Shown here one piece after another: positions 35,032 through 47,646 of a stretch of 64,000 nt of DNA. The position numbers were made by a program, and so were the translations under genes. A model generated the notes under the pieces. The model was not told the origin of the DNA, searched no databases, and was given only the letters and a program-made list of their open reading frames with translations. The first letter of the stretch is position 1, and each line of letters begins with the position of its first letter. Source of the DNA: Artemisia argyi (lineage: Eukaryota; Streptophyta; Magnoliopsida; Asterales; Asteraceae); assembly GCA_030686995.1 (NCBI GenBank), contig CM060702.1, positions 66,776,440 through 66,840,439 on the forward strand, given 5' to 3'.

Positions 35032-35039
35032 TATATAAA
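35032..35039 (+). promoter_or_regulatory. TATA box of the D 5' LTR
   Basis: TATATAAA preceded by CTCTCC. The expected start would be about 30 bp downstream, in AATTCTCACAC. In the 3' LTR the same place reads TATATGAA. Confidence 0.6.
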
Positions 35040-36023
35040 CCTACATTAAATGCACATAATTCTCACACATTCGAAATTTCTCAAATCACAATCCATTCTT
35101 TCTTGGTTACTGTCGAAGAACACAAGGTGTACAAGCAAGGAATTGGGTTAAAAGTTAATTGGGTAACAAAGTATTGGATCAAGGGTCACTTTACGAAGAG
35201 GGTACCATTTCTTTTGCTCATTTCTTACCTCGTATCACATGGCATCATCACCACCATACTTGGTGTTGTAAGTTAACTATCTCCCTTTTCATTTTCTACT
35301 TTTACTCGTATCATGCATACCACACTTACTTAGCATACGACACACACCATTTTTCTAAGTATAACACTCGTTGCACTTGTGAAGATATTAATGACCACAC
35401 CTCGACACCCTTAGGAAAAGGGCTCACCATTTCTTATTTTTGCGTACAATATATATATTTTGTTCGACACACTAACACATCGACTCACCCTTAACTAAAC
35501 CCAGGTAACATGCAAAGCATACTTGATCGTATACTATGAAATCAAAGCTAAAACCAAGTCCTAGTCGAGTACAAATTTTGGACAAGAAAACCCATTATGG
35601 GCCTTAACCGGGCTAATGAGCCCAACACAATTTTCGTATAAGTTTTTCGACTTGGAAATTAAGATTTTCAAAATGCTATTAAATTTATAAAAACTGATTT
35701 TATAAATTTTAGAAGATAAAAAGTGGTAACTTTTATAAAAATAAATGTTAACTTATCAAAAACTATATTTTGGACTATTTTTGCAAAAGTCCCACGTTAA
35801 AGGACTAAAAGTGACAAAATCACAAACTTTCAGACCACTTTGTAAAACTATCAATTTTTAATAAGAACGAGGGGTAGAAACTGTAATTTGGCCAAAGTAT
35901 AAGTAATAAAGTGTAAAAGCTATGACCAAGGACTAAAATGTAATAATTTTTGACCAAAGGGTAAAAGATGTAACTTTAATAAAGTTAAGGGTTAAATATG
36001 ACAAAGGTATTTTTATTAATTAA

Positions 36024-36131
36024 TTGTTTTGTATAATTTGATTTTTGTATATAATTTGTAACTTAAAAATAAATATATGTTTTGTATAATTTGATTTTTG
36101 TATATACTTTGTAACTTAAAAATAAATATAT
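36024..36131 (+). repeat. 53-bp tandem duplication private to the D 5' LTR
   Basis: The word TGTTTTGTATAATTTG plus its continuation to AAAAATAAATATA occurs twice in a row here and once in the 3' LTR (about 57441-57495). The duplication therefore arose after insertion. Confidence 0.85.
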
Positions 36132-36432
36132 AACTTTACTAAAAATATTTAATTATAAATATTTTTAAACAATATTATTTTCACAAATGAGTTAATATTT
36201 ATCGAACACCGGTTCGTAACAACGATACAAATAACTACGTGAAGTTATTTTGGAATATTATAAGACACCCGAACGGATATCACCGTACACGAGACATATG
36301 TCATTTACAAATCGAATCTAAAACACCGATTATAATGTATTATTTAGGTCGCAAGTCGGAGGAATTTCATTGCTAGTCGTAGCAGTACACCATCACTTAT
36401 GAGCACCGTTGTGATTCACACACACCTGTCAG

Positions 36433-36962
36433 GTGAGTTCATGGTCCCACATTTTTAATTGTTTTTAAACCCCGTGGGGAGATACTTGCTATAAATCGAA
36501 CACAAGTATTTTTCTGTATGATATTATCACCTCATATTGCCTAAGTTGACACCTGTGCTACAAGTCCCTCATATCACGAACCTTAATCACTTGCGAGTGA
36601 GCGCAAATATAGTTGATAGATCTATTGGAACGGCAGCCCACCTCTGTCAAGGTGATCACTTGGCAGGAGGTGTGCTATATTCGAGGTATTATGGAAATTT
36701 GGCACATTTCCTGTCACCGAGGGCCCCTTGTCATTTACATCCGCTGTGGTGTAGGTGATTGTTATTATCTTTATGATATGTCGAATCAATGTTAAGGCTT
36801 GCGTTTCGTGAGGCTTAGGAGCAATATTTCACCAGTTTAGTCAAGACCTGTCTGTCTTGGCTTGTTTATTTCAAATGCTTGACTTGTGTTCACACTATTA
36901 CTATTTAAACTACTATGGATTCACTCAACCTTTGTGTTGAATTTTAAGCATGTTTATCTCAG
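36433..36962 (+). other. Putative intron inside the D 5' LTR
   Basis: CAG|GTGAGT at 36430-36438 and TGTTTATCTCAG ending at 36962 form a consensus pair, 530 bp apart. The 3' LTR keeps both sites (57801-58328). Element C, a different family, has the matching pair with similar downstream context (TTTAATTGTTTT followed by GGGGAGA-TAC) and a similar acceptor context (GTGTTGA, then AGCATGT). Not proven by transcripts. Confidence 0.4.
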
Positions 36963-37232
36963 GAAATTAGCAAGCATGGCGGCACGGAGCTGGCGAAAGG
37001 GCACACAGGACCTCCCTTTTATTTCAATAATTATATCATTCTTTACAAACTCATCACTTCTTTTGCGAAACAATTAACATTTTGGAAAAATGTTTGTAAC
37101 TCTGACTATTTGAGTTTTCATGGAATGATATTGACTATATTTTGAATTATTTTATATGAGTATGATTGTGTACTAAACTGTAATGACCCCGATTAGACTT
37201 CCGCTGCTTATCAAATTTTGGGGTGTTACAGA

Positions 37233-37249
37233 TTGGCATCAGAGCCATG
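37233..37249 (+). promoter_or_regulatory. Element D primer binding site (iMet)
   Basis: TGGCATCAGAGCCATGG, two bases after the LTR. It matches the usual TGGTATCAGAGC plant initiator-Met site, with C for T at position 4. Confidence 0.88.
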
Positions 37250-37484
37250 GTTATAGAGAACCAAATGATTTTTCAAAACATTGGACTATAACCTCACCGG
37301 ATTTCTAAACAAACTATTTATCACCAAATTTCCCTCCGTGCCAGCGCTTGCCAACGTTATATTTTAAGATTTGATTTTAGCACCCATTGCATTTAGCTCA
37401 CTATGACACTATGATCACTATGCATGTAGCATTATGTAGACTAAATGACTTATATTACTGCTATTTTTGGGATATTACAGTACC

Positions 37485-38700
37485 ATGTCGCCCCCGGTTA
37501 TTATTTTGTCCGATAGTGACGATGTCGTGCCGGCATCATCCACCCACCCTACTATTGACCTATCTTATTATGACACCCATGACACCCGAGACACCGATTA
37601 TTCTGACCATGACACCCAACCTGTATCACCTGCTATACCATCTCCTGTTCCATCTGGAGACCCCATCTGCTGACACTGAGCCCTTTGAGGAGGGTGAGGT
37701 TGCTTCTACACCCATTGATTCTTTTGCTATTCAGCCTCTTTTTCGTCCTGTCTGTGGACCTATGACACAGGGACAGTACCTTTATGATCAGTACCTGACG
37801 TCTCAGCAGTTTCTCGTGGCTGATGACCGTCCTACACCACCTGCTAGTCACCACATCAGTTCAGATGCTGATGACGAGTCTTCTGACTCCGATACTTCTA
37901 ACACTACTGCTTCTATCCCACCATCATCCCCGCCCTATGAGCCTGAGCCTTTCAGTGAGTTGTTTCGATATCATGAGGGAGACTTTACCCGCAAATGCAT
38001 GGCTCAGAAACGAGTATGTATTTTGCCTGCTTCTACTGTTACACCACCTGTACCTACACCTGTACCATCACCTGCTCCCACCGAGACCCCCAACTCACCC
38101 GGCATTCATTGATTGGTTGATGCTTGCCGATGGTCATTTTTGTTAGACTACATTGGTAGATGGAGATTGGTTAAGGGTTCGCCTAGGGCTGCTGAGCTTG
38201 GAGATGGCTCTTCAGCGGTGTTACCGGTCACTGTGGAGCCGATACACCATACTATCCCTCTTTTGGCTGCTAGATTAGTTAGACATGAGGATCGTCTTGA
38301 TGAGCTGTTGAGCGTTATTGAGGATATATCCTTGAGAGGATTGAGTGTATGCAGGAGGAGCTCACGAACCTCGTGGTACATAGGACAGCTTTAGAGATGA
38401 TATTTGAGATGATGGGGACAGAGATCGAGGAGGCACAGGCTACCATCACTGAGTTTGGTCATCGACTAGATGTTCAGAGGCATGAGATATAGGATTTGAG
38501 AGCGATTGCGGCCATCACATAGGAGATGCTGGAGCATCAGACACAGGAGTTAGCCGCATCTAGTTCCACCATCCACACACTTTCAACCACTATTGAGGAG
38601 ATTCAGACCAGTGAGAGATCCAGGGATTTGGAGATGTTAGAGATGATCAGGATCATCAGAGTGCTGGAGAGGAGATCAGGAGGCGCACTTGGACCTTCAT
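37485..38700 (+). pseudogene. Upstream frame of element D (Pro/Asp-rich plus coiled coil)
   Basis: Starts MSPPVIILSDSDDVVPASS at 37485. A frameshift near 37665 leads into PSADTEPFEEGEVAS, a Pro/Ser/Asp-rich region and an AQKRVCILPAS segment, then a TGA at 38110-38112. The frame resumes with RLVRHEDRLDELLSVIEDIS. A second frameshift near 38335 leads into a heptad-rich stretch with ERIECMQEELTNL and EMMGTEIEEAQATITEF, with TAGs near 38490 and 38521. The end is at about 38700. The order (acidic/proline-rich, basic RKR/KRVC patch, coiled coil, then Gag) resembles long N-terminal extensions in Asteraceae gypsy polyproteins (memory). Its role is unknown; assembly or RNA binding would be guesses. 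Confidence 0.55.
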
Positions 38701-39096
38701 AGATCTATGACATGTCATTACATACTGAGACATCTTAACTTGCTGCCTGTGGCATTAATAATGTTGTATCTTATTGTTTTGTAACAATGAATTCAAAATT
38801 ATTAAAACTTTATGTTGGTTATGATTGTACTGTATTGATATTGATTTATGATGTGCTAGTTGTCTGATCTTTTATTATGCTCCCATATTGAGATTCATTA
38901 CAATTGCCATGAGTGTTGTTACATGTCGTGATGATTATTTATGAATGATATGGTTTATGTTGATGTATGTATTCATGGTGTGGTTGTGATATGTACTTTG
39001 TGATGATCTCGACTATTATGAGTTTGGTTGCATTATTCTCTTGTTATTGATTGATGTTTGGGATTTGTACTTATACACTTGCGATTTTATAGAGTT
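38701..39096 (+). other. Spacer between upstream frame and gag of D
   Basis: About 400 bp, T- and TG-rich, without a frame or clear motif. It may be untranslated spacer, or the decayed end of the upstream frame. Confidence 0.5.
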
Positions 39097-39857
39097 ATGG
39101 CCCCAAGGAAAACCGCTACTGCTACCTCGTCACCCGCTATGACCCAGGCTGCTATCAGAAAGTTGGTTGCCGACAGTGTTGCTGCATCTTTAGAAGAGCA
39201 GGCTGCTGCAATGGCACGAACTAGTAGCAATAACCGAGCCACTGCTGAGAGCGAGTCCACTGCGACTCGGAAGTGTACCTATAAGGACTTCATAGCTTGT
39301 AAACCATCGCACTTCAAAGGGACTGAAGGAGTAACAGAGCTTGCGCGATGGTTTGAGCTAACTGAGACTGTGTTTGTGAGGAGCGGTTGTGCCGCTGAAA
39401 GCAGAGTCTCGTTTGCTACTGGAACATTGTTGGAAGACGCGTTGTCTTGGTGGAATGCAACTGCTCAGAAGATAGGTATAGAAGAGGCCTATCAGATTAC
39501 CTGGGTTGACTTTAAGGAGAAAATGCTAAAGAAGTTCTGCCCTAGAGGTGAGATCAAGAAGTTAGAAGATGAGTTTCACACGTTGGATGTGAAAGGAAAT
39601 GATCTCAGGGCTTATGATAGGAGATTTCAAGAACTTGCCACACTTTGCCCTTCAAAGGTTCCCGATTTGGAAAAGTTGTTGGAAAGATACATTGAGGGAT
39701 TACCCAGGAGCATTGAGGGAAACGTCACCTCGTCGAAGCCTCAATCTTTGGAAGAAGCGATGACTATTGCCCAAAGACTGCTAGACCGGGAGATTAAGCG
39801 TAACTCTGCTCAGGGGAACAACGATCACAAAAGGAAGTTTGATGAACGAAGGACAAA

Positions 39858-39889
<32 letters not shown>

Positions 39890-40179
39890 GTAACCCCAAC
39901 CGTAACTATCACCATGACAGAAACACCCACCACAATCAACAGAACCGACGACCGGAAGCTATCAGAGCTTACGTCGCCCCACCAGTCAAGGATGCTAGGT
40001 ATACTGGACCTCTTCCATTCTGTGACAAGTGTAAGATGCATCACACTGGACCCTGCTATGCTAAGTGTGGGAAGTGTTCAAGGACTGGACATAAGACACA
40101 AGATTGCAAGGCTACAGGAGCTAACTCGCTACCTGTGGCTGTAGTATGCCATGCTTGTGGAGAAAAAGGACACTACAGG
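39097..40179 (+). pseudogene. Element D gag, cut by A2 in the second zinc knuckle
   Basis: ATG at 39097 begins MAPRKTATATSS; a start further upstream would add only unrelated residues. A retrotransposon Gag domain spans about residues 60-240 (HFKGTEGVTELARWFELTE; later segments WWNATAQ, KKFCPRGEIKKLEDEF, RYIEGLP). An Asn/Arg/His-rich basic stretch (about 255-300) follows, then CGKCSRTGHKTQDC, a canonical CCHC knuckle. A second knuckle, CHACGEKGHYR, stops at the insertion; its last residues (RQC) lie beyond 51818. No stop interrupts this part. The frame continued directly into pol before A2 arrived. Confidence 0.88.
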
Positions 40180-43100
40180 TGATTGGGGCTAAACCGTCAT
40201 ATATTATTGACCAAGGTATGGTCAACAAAGTCAAACAGCCTAGAGTCAATCTTCGTGGAAGTATAGTGGTACCCCGGGTCGTTATGTCCCGACGAGGTGT
40301 GATGGTAATCGAAACGGGTTTGTGATCGGGTGAATTTGGACAAGAAAGGATTGTGATTGATTTGAACTAAGGAATATACAAGGAAATAGCTTCTATAACC
40401 TATTATAACAAGACTGTAAAATTAGAAAAACCAGAAACATTTAAAACCTAAAAACGCGTACGATCAATTTAAATTTACGTAAACGTACAAAATAAAAAGT
40501 AAAACTGAAATCTGAAAACCCACAGGGGGTGAAAATGACTTTTTTACAAACCTAAGGATGAAAGAAAATTTTTGGAAAAAGAAAATAAATTTTTACACTA
40601 TTTAATTATTTATTATTAATAAAAAACTATTTAATACTTATTATTAATATTTAAATAACTTAAATACAATATAATATTAATTAAATACTAAAAAAGTGAA
40701 AATTAATTTTATAAAATTATAAAATAACTAAAAACAAGTTTTAAAATTAAAAATATGTATTTTTGTCTTTTTGTGATTTTTCTATTAATTAATTGCTAAT
40801 TAAATATTAATTACCTAATTAAACTATTTTAAATTATTAAAAATAGAAAATGAACAGTAAAAACTCTAGAAAAATTCCTAAAATTATATTATATTATATA
40901 AAAGCTAGAAAAAATATAAAAACTAGGTCTTACTTAATAAAAATTAATTATGCTATTTAATACTTAATATTAATTAATTATTAATAAAACTAATATTAAA
41001 TCTAATAAATGCTAAATGACAAAATAAAAATCTAGAAAAATTACTGAAATTACTTTAACATAAAAGGAATTTAAGAAAAATATAAAAATACCAAGTGCTT
41101 AATAAAAATTTAAAAAGGAAAATTAAAATTTAAATTAAATAAAATAGAAACTATCACTTGAAATTAAATTGTTTTTTTTTGGATTTTTCTTTTTGAAAAC
41201 TAATTTATACTTAAAAACAACTAACTTTTGTAAAAATAACTTTTTTGGAACTTAAAAATAAACACTGTGGAAGCTTATTGGTGTGACAGTTGACTTATGT
41301 TGACTAAATGAGAAAATAAGCTCAAATGAGCTTAAGTGGGACCCACTATAGGTGATTCTGGTTCAAACTACTTGAGTGGACATGTTTAAGCTAAATTCAG
41401 ATCAATAAGCTGCATGAATAAGCTAGAACACCAAATTAAGCACTTGATTTCTTGTTTGAAAACTGAATAAGGGGACAGACTTTAGGGGCTAAATCAGGTG
41501 GGTCCCAGAGGTCCTAAGCTCAAAATCTTGGTCAAAGGAGGAAGAGGGACAGGAGGGGGGGTTGAAAGAAGCCAAGTGATGGTTGTGGGGCCCACTGAGG
41601 TGGCCAGAAACCACCACCAAAGGTGGCTGTGTGGTGGTGACCTGCTGATGCAGGGGAACCCGTCCCATGCAGCTTTGTTTCTTTGAGTGTGGGGCCCAAA
41701 GGTAAAATCACAAAAATATAAAAAAGCAAGGACCTTAAAGTAGAGCTGGTAGACTATGATTCCTAAAAAGTACAAGGTCCAAATCCTAATACTAAATTCT
41801 ACAAAAATCCCACAAGATTTGGGATTTCCTAAAAAATGAGAATTTGACTTTTTTAGATAAACTTGAATTTTGACTTTTGTGAACTTTAGGATTATTCTAA
41901 GGACTAATTAAGATACAATAAGCTAAAATAAGGTTAAAGCAATCTAAAAATACATCTTATGAACCAATATTGATGAACTTGGGTTCAAAAAGTCCAACAG
42001 TGGACAGTTAAGGGGCGATTACTTTGATTTTGACCTTTTACTGAAAAACTTGAGTATTTAATGACTTACATGACCTAAATACACCTAAAGATACATGTTA
42101 CAATCAAACTCACACACAGAAACAAGCTAGAGCACAGTTACATCAACCAATACCAAACACTCCTTAAAATCTGATTCAAATGTGATTTTCAAGGGATTAC
42201 ACTGATTTGATCATTAAAACTGATGCATAAGCTTATAACATGATGAAATAGAGTCATTTGGACATAAGTTCATTAATACTAACAACAAATTCTCAATAAT
42301 CAACAAGATGCCATTTTGACTGTTAAAATGAGATCCTTCGCAGCCATGTATTTTAATGAACAAGCACATAACATTAATCACTAATTTAACTAAGAACACT
42401 TATTAAGCATGAAAGCACAGTGAAAAAAAAACCAATAAGCTAATCTACAGTATTAAGCAAAAAGTGAGAATTAAGCTTACAAGTGGCATTAGACTGAGAA
42501 ACAGTGAACCATGGAACAAGATCACTTCCTAAGGCTTCCCATGAAGCTTCTAAACCATGAATAATCCAAATCACACCCTGCTTCTTGCTACCACTCCCAT
42601 TAACACAGAAATTTGATTTTATAACTATTTTTGAGTATTTAAGTTTTTAAACTAAAACTTTTTTCAAAGCTTAAGAAGCTTTTAAAAGCTTCTCAATAAC
42701 TTCAATGAGCTTAAACAAACAGAGAACAACCACTTTTAACAACAATTAAGTAAAAATGAGATTTTTAATAAAAATGAGCTTAAACTGAGATGGAACTTTA
42801 GAAACTGAATTGATGATTAGAACAAGATTAGATTACACTGAAATATGAGTTACACCCCTTTTACACTAAAAATTACAACTAAAGTCTAGAATTACATTAA
42901 TTCGACAATAAGAAAAATTAAAATTAACTAATACTAACTACTACTTTCATCTCTGGCTTCTCTCTTGACTTATAGGGATCCATGGGTCCTCCTTTGACTT
43001 TCCCACCTTTATTTCTCACCCTTGGATGACTTGAATTGATCTTGGCCTTTGAGTTCCTTTTTGGCGGGAAAAATCATTTGGCCGGTAGTAGGTTGCTTGT

Positions 43101-44042
43101 GAGACTTTTGGATTATTGATTGGAGTTTTAGAGTGTTGTGGTGGTGGGAGAGACAAGGTATGGGGCTTGCTGATGTGGAGGAGGGGGAAGATGTGGTGTT
43201 GCAGTGTGTTTGCATAACAAGTGGGGAAGGGAGGTTAAGGGTGAGGGCAAAGTTGGATTTGACCGGTGGTTAAATAAAAATGGGGGAGTTTGTTTTATTT
43301 ATTTAGGAAGCGGGCTGGGTAAGGTTGGGCTTGGGTAGGGTGTGTATGGGCTTGTGTTTGGTTATTTGAATTTGGATAACAAAAGTCCATTTGGTTTTGA
43401 AATTTATCACAAGGACCAATGTTGTAAATCTGATTTTTAGGGGGCTGAAAATGTAATTTTCACAAAGGTATCAAAAGGATAAAAATTGCCAAATTTGAAT
43501 ATTACAAGGACAAAAATTTATATTTTCCAAAATAAAACACCCGGGGACCAAGATTGACATTTTTGAAAAGTCCAAGGACTAAACTTGCAATTTTCTCAAA
43601 CTTTTTACCCAATGACCATATTTGCCAACTTGTGATTTCCCAAGGACTTAAAATGATTTTTCTTTCAAAAATATCCCACCAGGGACCAATTCTTCCAAAG
43701 TCTGAAAGTACAGGGACTGAACTTGTAACTTTCCAAAACTTTTGAGATTTTTCACCAAAAGACTAAATATGACAATTTATGATTTCAAAAGGACCTTTGG
43801 TGATAATTTTCCATATTTTGAATGACCAGGGACTAGTTTTGACATTTTATGAAAGTTGGGGGACTGAAACTGCCAATTTTGCAAACTTTGTACGTTTTTC
43901 ATATGTTTTTACTATTTTTGCATCTAAAACATATAAAACACAATTTTGAAATATTTTCAGTATTTTGATGCATTACTGAGTGTTTTTGTATGTTTTACAG
44001 TTCAGATTTGACCAAAAATGATGAGTGTTTGAGCACTCATCA
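40180..44042 (-). repeat. A2 3' LTR (left copy)
   Basis: Starts TGATTGGGGC and ends ACTCATCA. AT-rich near the start, then GC-richer with G-rich tracts near 41490-41690. The U3 side has TGGGCT words at about 43310-43350 and quasi-repeats at 43390-43870. A weak TATA candidate (CTATAAGT, minus strand) is at about 42968-42975. The short frames here are not conserved between LTRs. Confidence 0.9.
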
Positions 44043-44845
44043 ATCCCCCACACTAAACTATTGCTAGTCCCTAGCAATAAACTGTTTTGAAAACTTAATG
44101 GATTTTAAACTCTTTACCAAAAGCCATCACTTCTGGAGTAGCCAGATGTATCGATTCAAGTAAGAACTATGGTCCACCTGATAACCATGTGATTTTGAGC
44201 AAACCACCAGCTGTCAACGGATTCGATTAGTCTTTACCAAAAGCCGTTTGCTTCTGGACTAGCCAACTCTTGATGGAATAGTCAATATCTTGGTGAGCTG
44301 ATTACCAATTATGGTTTTTCCACTGCCTTTACCACATGCCATAATCTTGCGGTCTAGCCAACTCATTCGCTTTTTAGGATATAGCGAGTTGAGGTACCAT
44401 ACAATTTTGGGAAAATTGCAAGCCGTAAACGGATTATATATATCTTTACCAAGAGCCGTTTGATCCTGGATTAGCCAATCCTTTTGTCGTTTAGACAAGG
44501 CGGACTGATAACCACAAAAAATTTTGAACTCAAGTGAAAAAAAAATTAAATTTTTGAGATTTTGGCCAAAAACGGGGGTAATAGATAGTAAAATGTGATA
44601 AAATTCGCTAGAATACCCCCCACACTTAGAATGAATATTGTCCTCAATATTCAAAGTCCCGGCTGGTATGCCGATTCTTTGAACATAAAAGGGCAACATT
44701 ACAATCTAAATGTGGAAACACCATTTTGTATTTTCACTTTATTGGTAACCACAACATGGGTAATTCCCCCACACTTAGGGTGAAAACCCTAAGTACATGC
44801 TACTGTTTTTGTTTACCGAGTCGCTAGCTTGACTCGACCCCGAAT
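44043..44845 (-). other. A2 3' noncoding interior with PPT and internal repeats
   Basis: GTGTGGGGGAT (minus strand, about 44043-44053) is the polypurine tract at the LTR edge. Four degenerate blocks with TTTACCAAAAGCC and CTTCTGGACTAGCCA cores lie at about 44090-44500. The minus-strand motif ATTGAGGACAATATTCATTC followed by TAAGTGTGGGGG is at about 44615-44655, and another AAGTGTGGGGG at about 44765. Confidence 0.75.
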
Positions 44846-47646
44846 TCATTTGTCCTTGGGGAAGCATGATGTGGAAGAAACAATCTCAATCGGACTTTCA
44901 TTCAAGATGTTTGGACAAACATTTGAAGCACGTGAAAGTTCCACATCGATGAGATATACAGACCCTGGCTTGAAATAGTATAAACTATAAGCGGTGATGC
45001 CGGGGTCAAAGATAATGTCTTCATTCCCGAAGGGGTGAAGAACAGGAGAAGTCACCTGGTAGGTGAAGAAAGGAAGAAAGATCTTGATGACAATCAAGAT
45101 TCACTCATCATCATCAGAAAGAGAATTCATGATTGGTGTATCATGAATCTCATCATTTAAGCTTGTATGATCTAGACAGATTATGGGTGGGAGGGTTGGG
45201 ATTTTGATATCAATCAAATTCTCAAGGTTGAGAATATTTCCCTCTGGAAAACAAAGATCAACTTTGTCTAGATCAAAGTAAAAGTTATCATACTCCGGTG
45301 GAGATATGATATGAGTGAGTTCACCGGAGAACTCCTCAAATGTGAATGAATCATATTCTGAATTGATGTGTGTGAGTTCACAGGAGAACTCATCGAAGGT
45401 AAATGATTCATAATTGGGGAGAGAATTATGAGAATGAAAAGTGGTACTGCCACTAATCTTCTCTCCCATAGGATCAAAAGTAAAGGCTTCAAACTCCGGA
45501 ATAGGATCATCGGAGAAAATGTCACTATCCTTAATGGGGATAGGAGATGAAATAGGTTTCTCTTTGAAAGCCTCGATTTTAGAAATGAGGAAACTGACAT
45601 TCAATAATGTTGCACGAAGTGCTTCATTTTTTATTTCAGTGTCAGTCTCATCATTGACTTCTTCTAAGCTGACTAGCTCAGAAGGTAATCCTTCCACATG
45701 ACTGATGTCTCCAGAAGATAAAGAATTTTCATCAGCATGTGAAGTACTAAGCTCGATGTTGGGATTAGAGTTTAAAAGATCTTCAGTTTCTCCCATATCG
45801 GCTTCAAGGTCAAATAGATCATCATCACTTCCTAATGGAAGTGGATTGATGTGAGTAAGTTCATCTGTGAACCCCTCAATAAGAGGGTCAACATCAAAAT
45901 GAGGCAATGGTGCCTCTTCATACTCAACTTCTCCATAATATGTACAATCATCATTAAAATCAGAGAAAGTCTCAAAATGATCTTTTGGATTTTCAGGGGA
46001 AGAAGGTAAATCACACACATGATCAAAAGTTCCCTGTGACTCCCCTGGGATTGGGACTAGGTTCTCAACACTAGACTTGATGAATTCGTCCGATTTCGTT
46101 TTAGGAACAGTGCTAAGATGCTCATCCCCCATATTCAGAGAGTGAGTGTGAACTTCGGGCGTGATATCAACAGACTGAGGGAGTTGAGAGGGACTAGCAG
46201 TTATGGATTCTTCAAGTTCCATTTTATCAACGGCTAGTGACTCTGTCACATTATTTTCTCCCTGATTTACAATGGAAGGAATCACAACTGATGAATCTGA
46301 TGAATCTTTTTGAATAATAACAATGTTTCATCATCACTGTCATCATCGTCATCATAAAGAGCAGCATAACGAAGATTGGCACGTATTTTAGCGGCTCTTT
46401 GCTCAGCAAGTAATTCTTCCATGCTCATTTCGTTTCTAGCATCTCGTTCTTCAGCAAGTAATTCTGCCATTGATTTCTCACGAGAATCTTGAAACGATGT
46501 AGTGGTAAACTCCTCCTTAAGTTTTTGCAATATCTCAAGAGCCTCTAGTAAAAGGTCTGGCTCAGTATCAGGAGGAGTTTCTTGGATCATTTGGTATTGT
46601 GGAGGTTGGTCTTGAAATGAATAGTCATAATTGTTACAAGGAAATAGATTCCTTTTTTGACAATCAGAACTGCAGTTAGAACCTCCACAGTATTCACAAC
46701 AGTAAAACTGATGTGGCTGTGAGTCGTATGTGCTTGAGTCATAATTGTTATCAGAAAACTGCTCATAGACAAGCGTGTTTCCCGATTGACAATTAGAACT
46801 GTAGTGTGGGCCACCACAGTACTCACAACAGTTAAACTGTTGAGTCTGGTTTGGTGAATTGTATGGATATTGTTCATAACTAAAATTTTGACTATTTTGA
46901 CAATCAAAACCTCGGTGAGGACCTCCACAATATTCACAGGAAAAGTTTGGTGTATTTTGATACGAAGCATCATTGTCGTTTGGATAATATGATTCTTGCT
47001 CGTATGAATGTGATGGGTAATTGGAAAAATTTGAAGAGTCGCTGAATGAGTTCTAATTAGGATCATAAACAAATGAATTCCTCGAACCACAAAACAAACA
47101 ACTTCCGTCTCGAATATCATTACCACATTGTTCACATGTACACCAACGACATGGTAAACCGAAAAGCGGCTCACCACAACCAACACAAGGAATAAAAGCC
47201 GGAGGTGGGACAAGTGGTGTGCTCTTAGAGCTAGGAATTTCCACCACTTCCGTTATGGTCTCGGGTTTTTGTTCTTGATAAACGTGAATATTAGGTAAGT
47301 CGTTCTTTTCAGTCACTGCCCTAAGCTCTGTACGTTTGCTTGACAAACTTTTAACTTTATATCGTGAAAGGTTAGGATCAATTCTTGACGGTTTAGGAGC
47401 AATTGTGAGCTTAGGTTTTTGGACAACCGTAGGTTGGACGTATTTAGCACTTTCATTATTAGAGGAAAGTACAGGGTCCTTTGTCACCCCGGTTTCTTGA
47501 TCCAGTTCCCTCACCGGAGAGGGAATATGAATCGATGGTCTATCATAATCAACACGACATCTCGATATTTTTGACAAGGCCATAAGTTTTTCAATTTTGC
47601 TCTCAAAGGCCCATTGTTCAAAGAAATCATCATCAAGAGATGCCAT
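44846..47646 (-). pseudogene. A-family gag-like Cys-rich protein, broken copy 2
   Basis: ATG at 47644-47646 gives MASLDDDFFEQWAFESKIEKL. The stop is at 44846-44848; about 930 codons originally. From the N-terminus: a charged region; the KIDPNLSR/RIDPNLSR and SSKRTELRAV segments shared with A1; one eight-cysteine module (C-x2-C-x8-C-x2-C-x-C-x2-C-x7-C-x2-C); and three knuckle-like repeats of CEYCGGPHYSSDC type, the last with His lost. Then come MAELLAEERDARNEMSMEEL-like repeats, a long acidic region and the IKIFLPFFTY...IIFDPGI C-terminal domain. Breaks: TAG near 47053 (CAG in A1), a 7-bp deletion near 46327, and TGA at about 45098 (serine TCA in A1). It is likely an RNA-binding structural protein; this is inference. 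Confidence 0.75.

Larger units (their letters stand above)
33920..37230 (+). repeat. Element D 5' LTR
   Basis: Contains a (TA)n tract at 34192-34264 and a shorter one at 34302-34332. Six TGGGCC/TGGGCT words lie at 34435-34563, TATATAAA at 35032-35039, and a 53-bp tandem duplication at 36024-36131 that the 3' LTR lacks. A splice donor/acceptor pair is at 36433/36962. Short frames such as 35159-35494 recur in the 3' LTR only as LTR copies. Confidence 0.92.

Noticed and set aside
35159..35494. A 111-residue His/Tyr-rich frame conserved at 35159 and 56576 as a possible gene
   Set aside because: The conservation is that of the two LTRs of element D. The frame starts at a non-ATG codon and lies in the untranslated R/U5 part.
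39781..40044. Val-rich membrane-like frame opposite to gag
   Set aside because: It is the antisense of the Asn-rich gag stretch (GTT/GTC from AAC/GAC codons).
41494..41775. Pro-rich frames in the A2 LTRs (41494-41775 and 49257-49541)
   Set aside because: The copies differ by frame-disrupting indels, the region is a G-rich patch of an LTR, and the frames are absent from A1 and the solo LTR.
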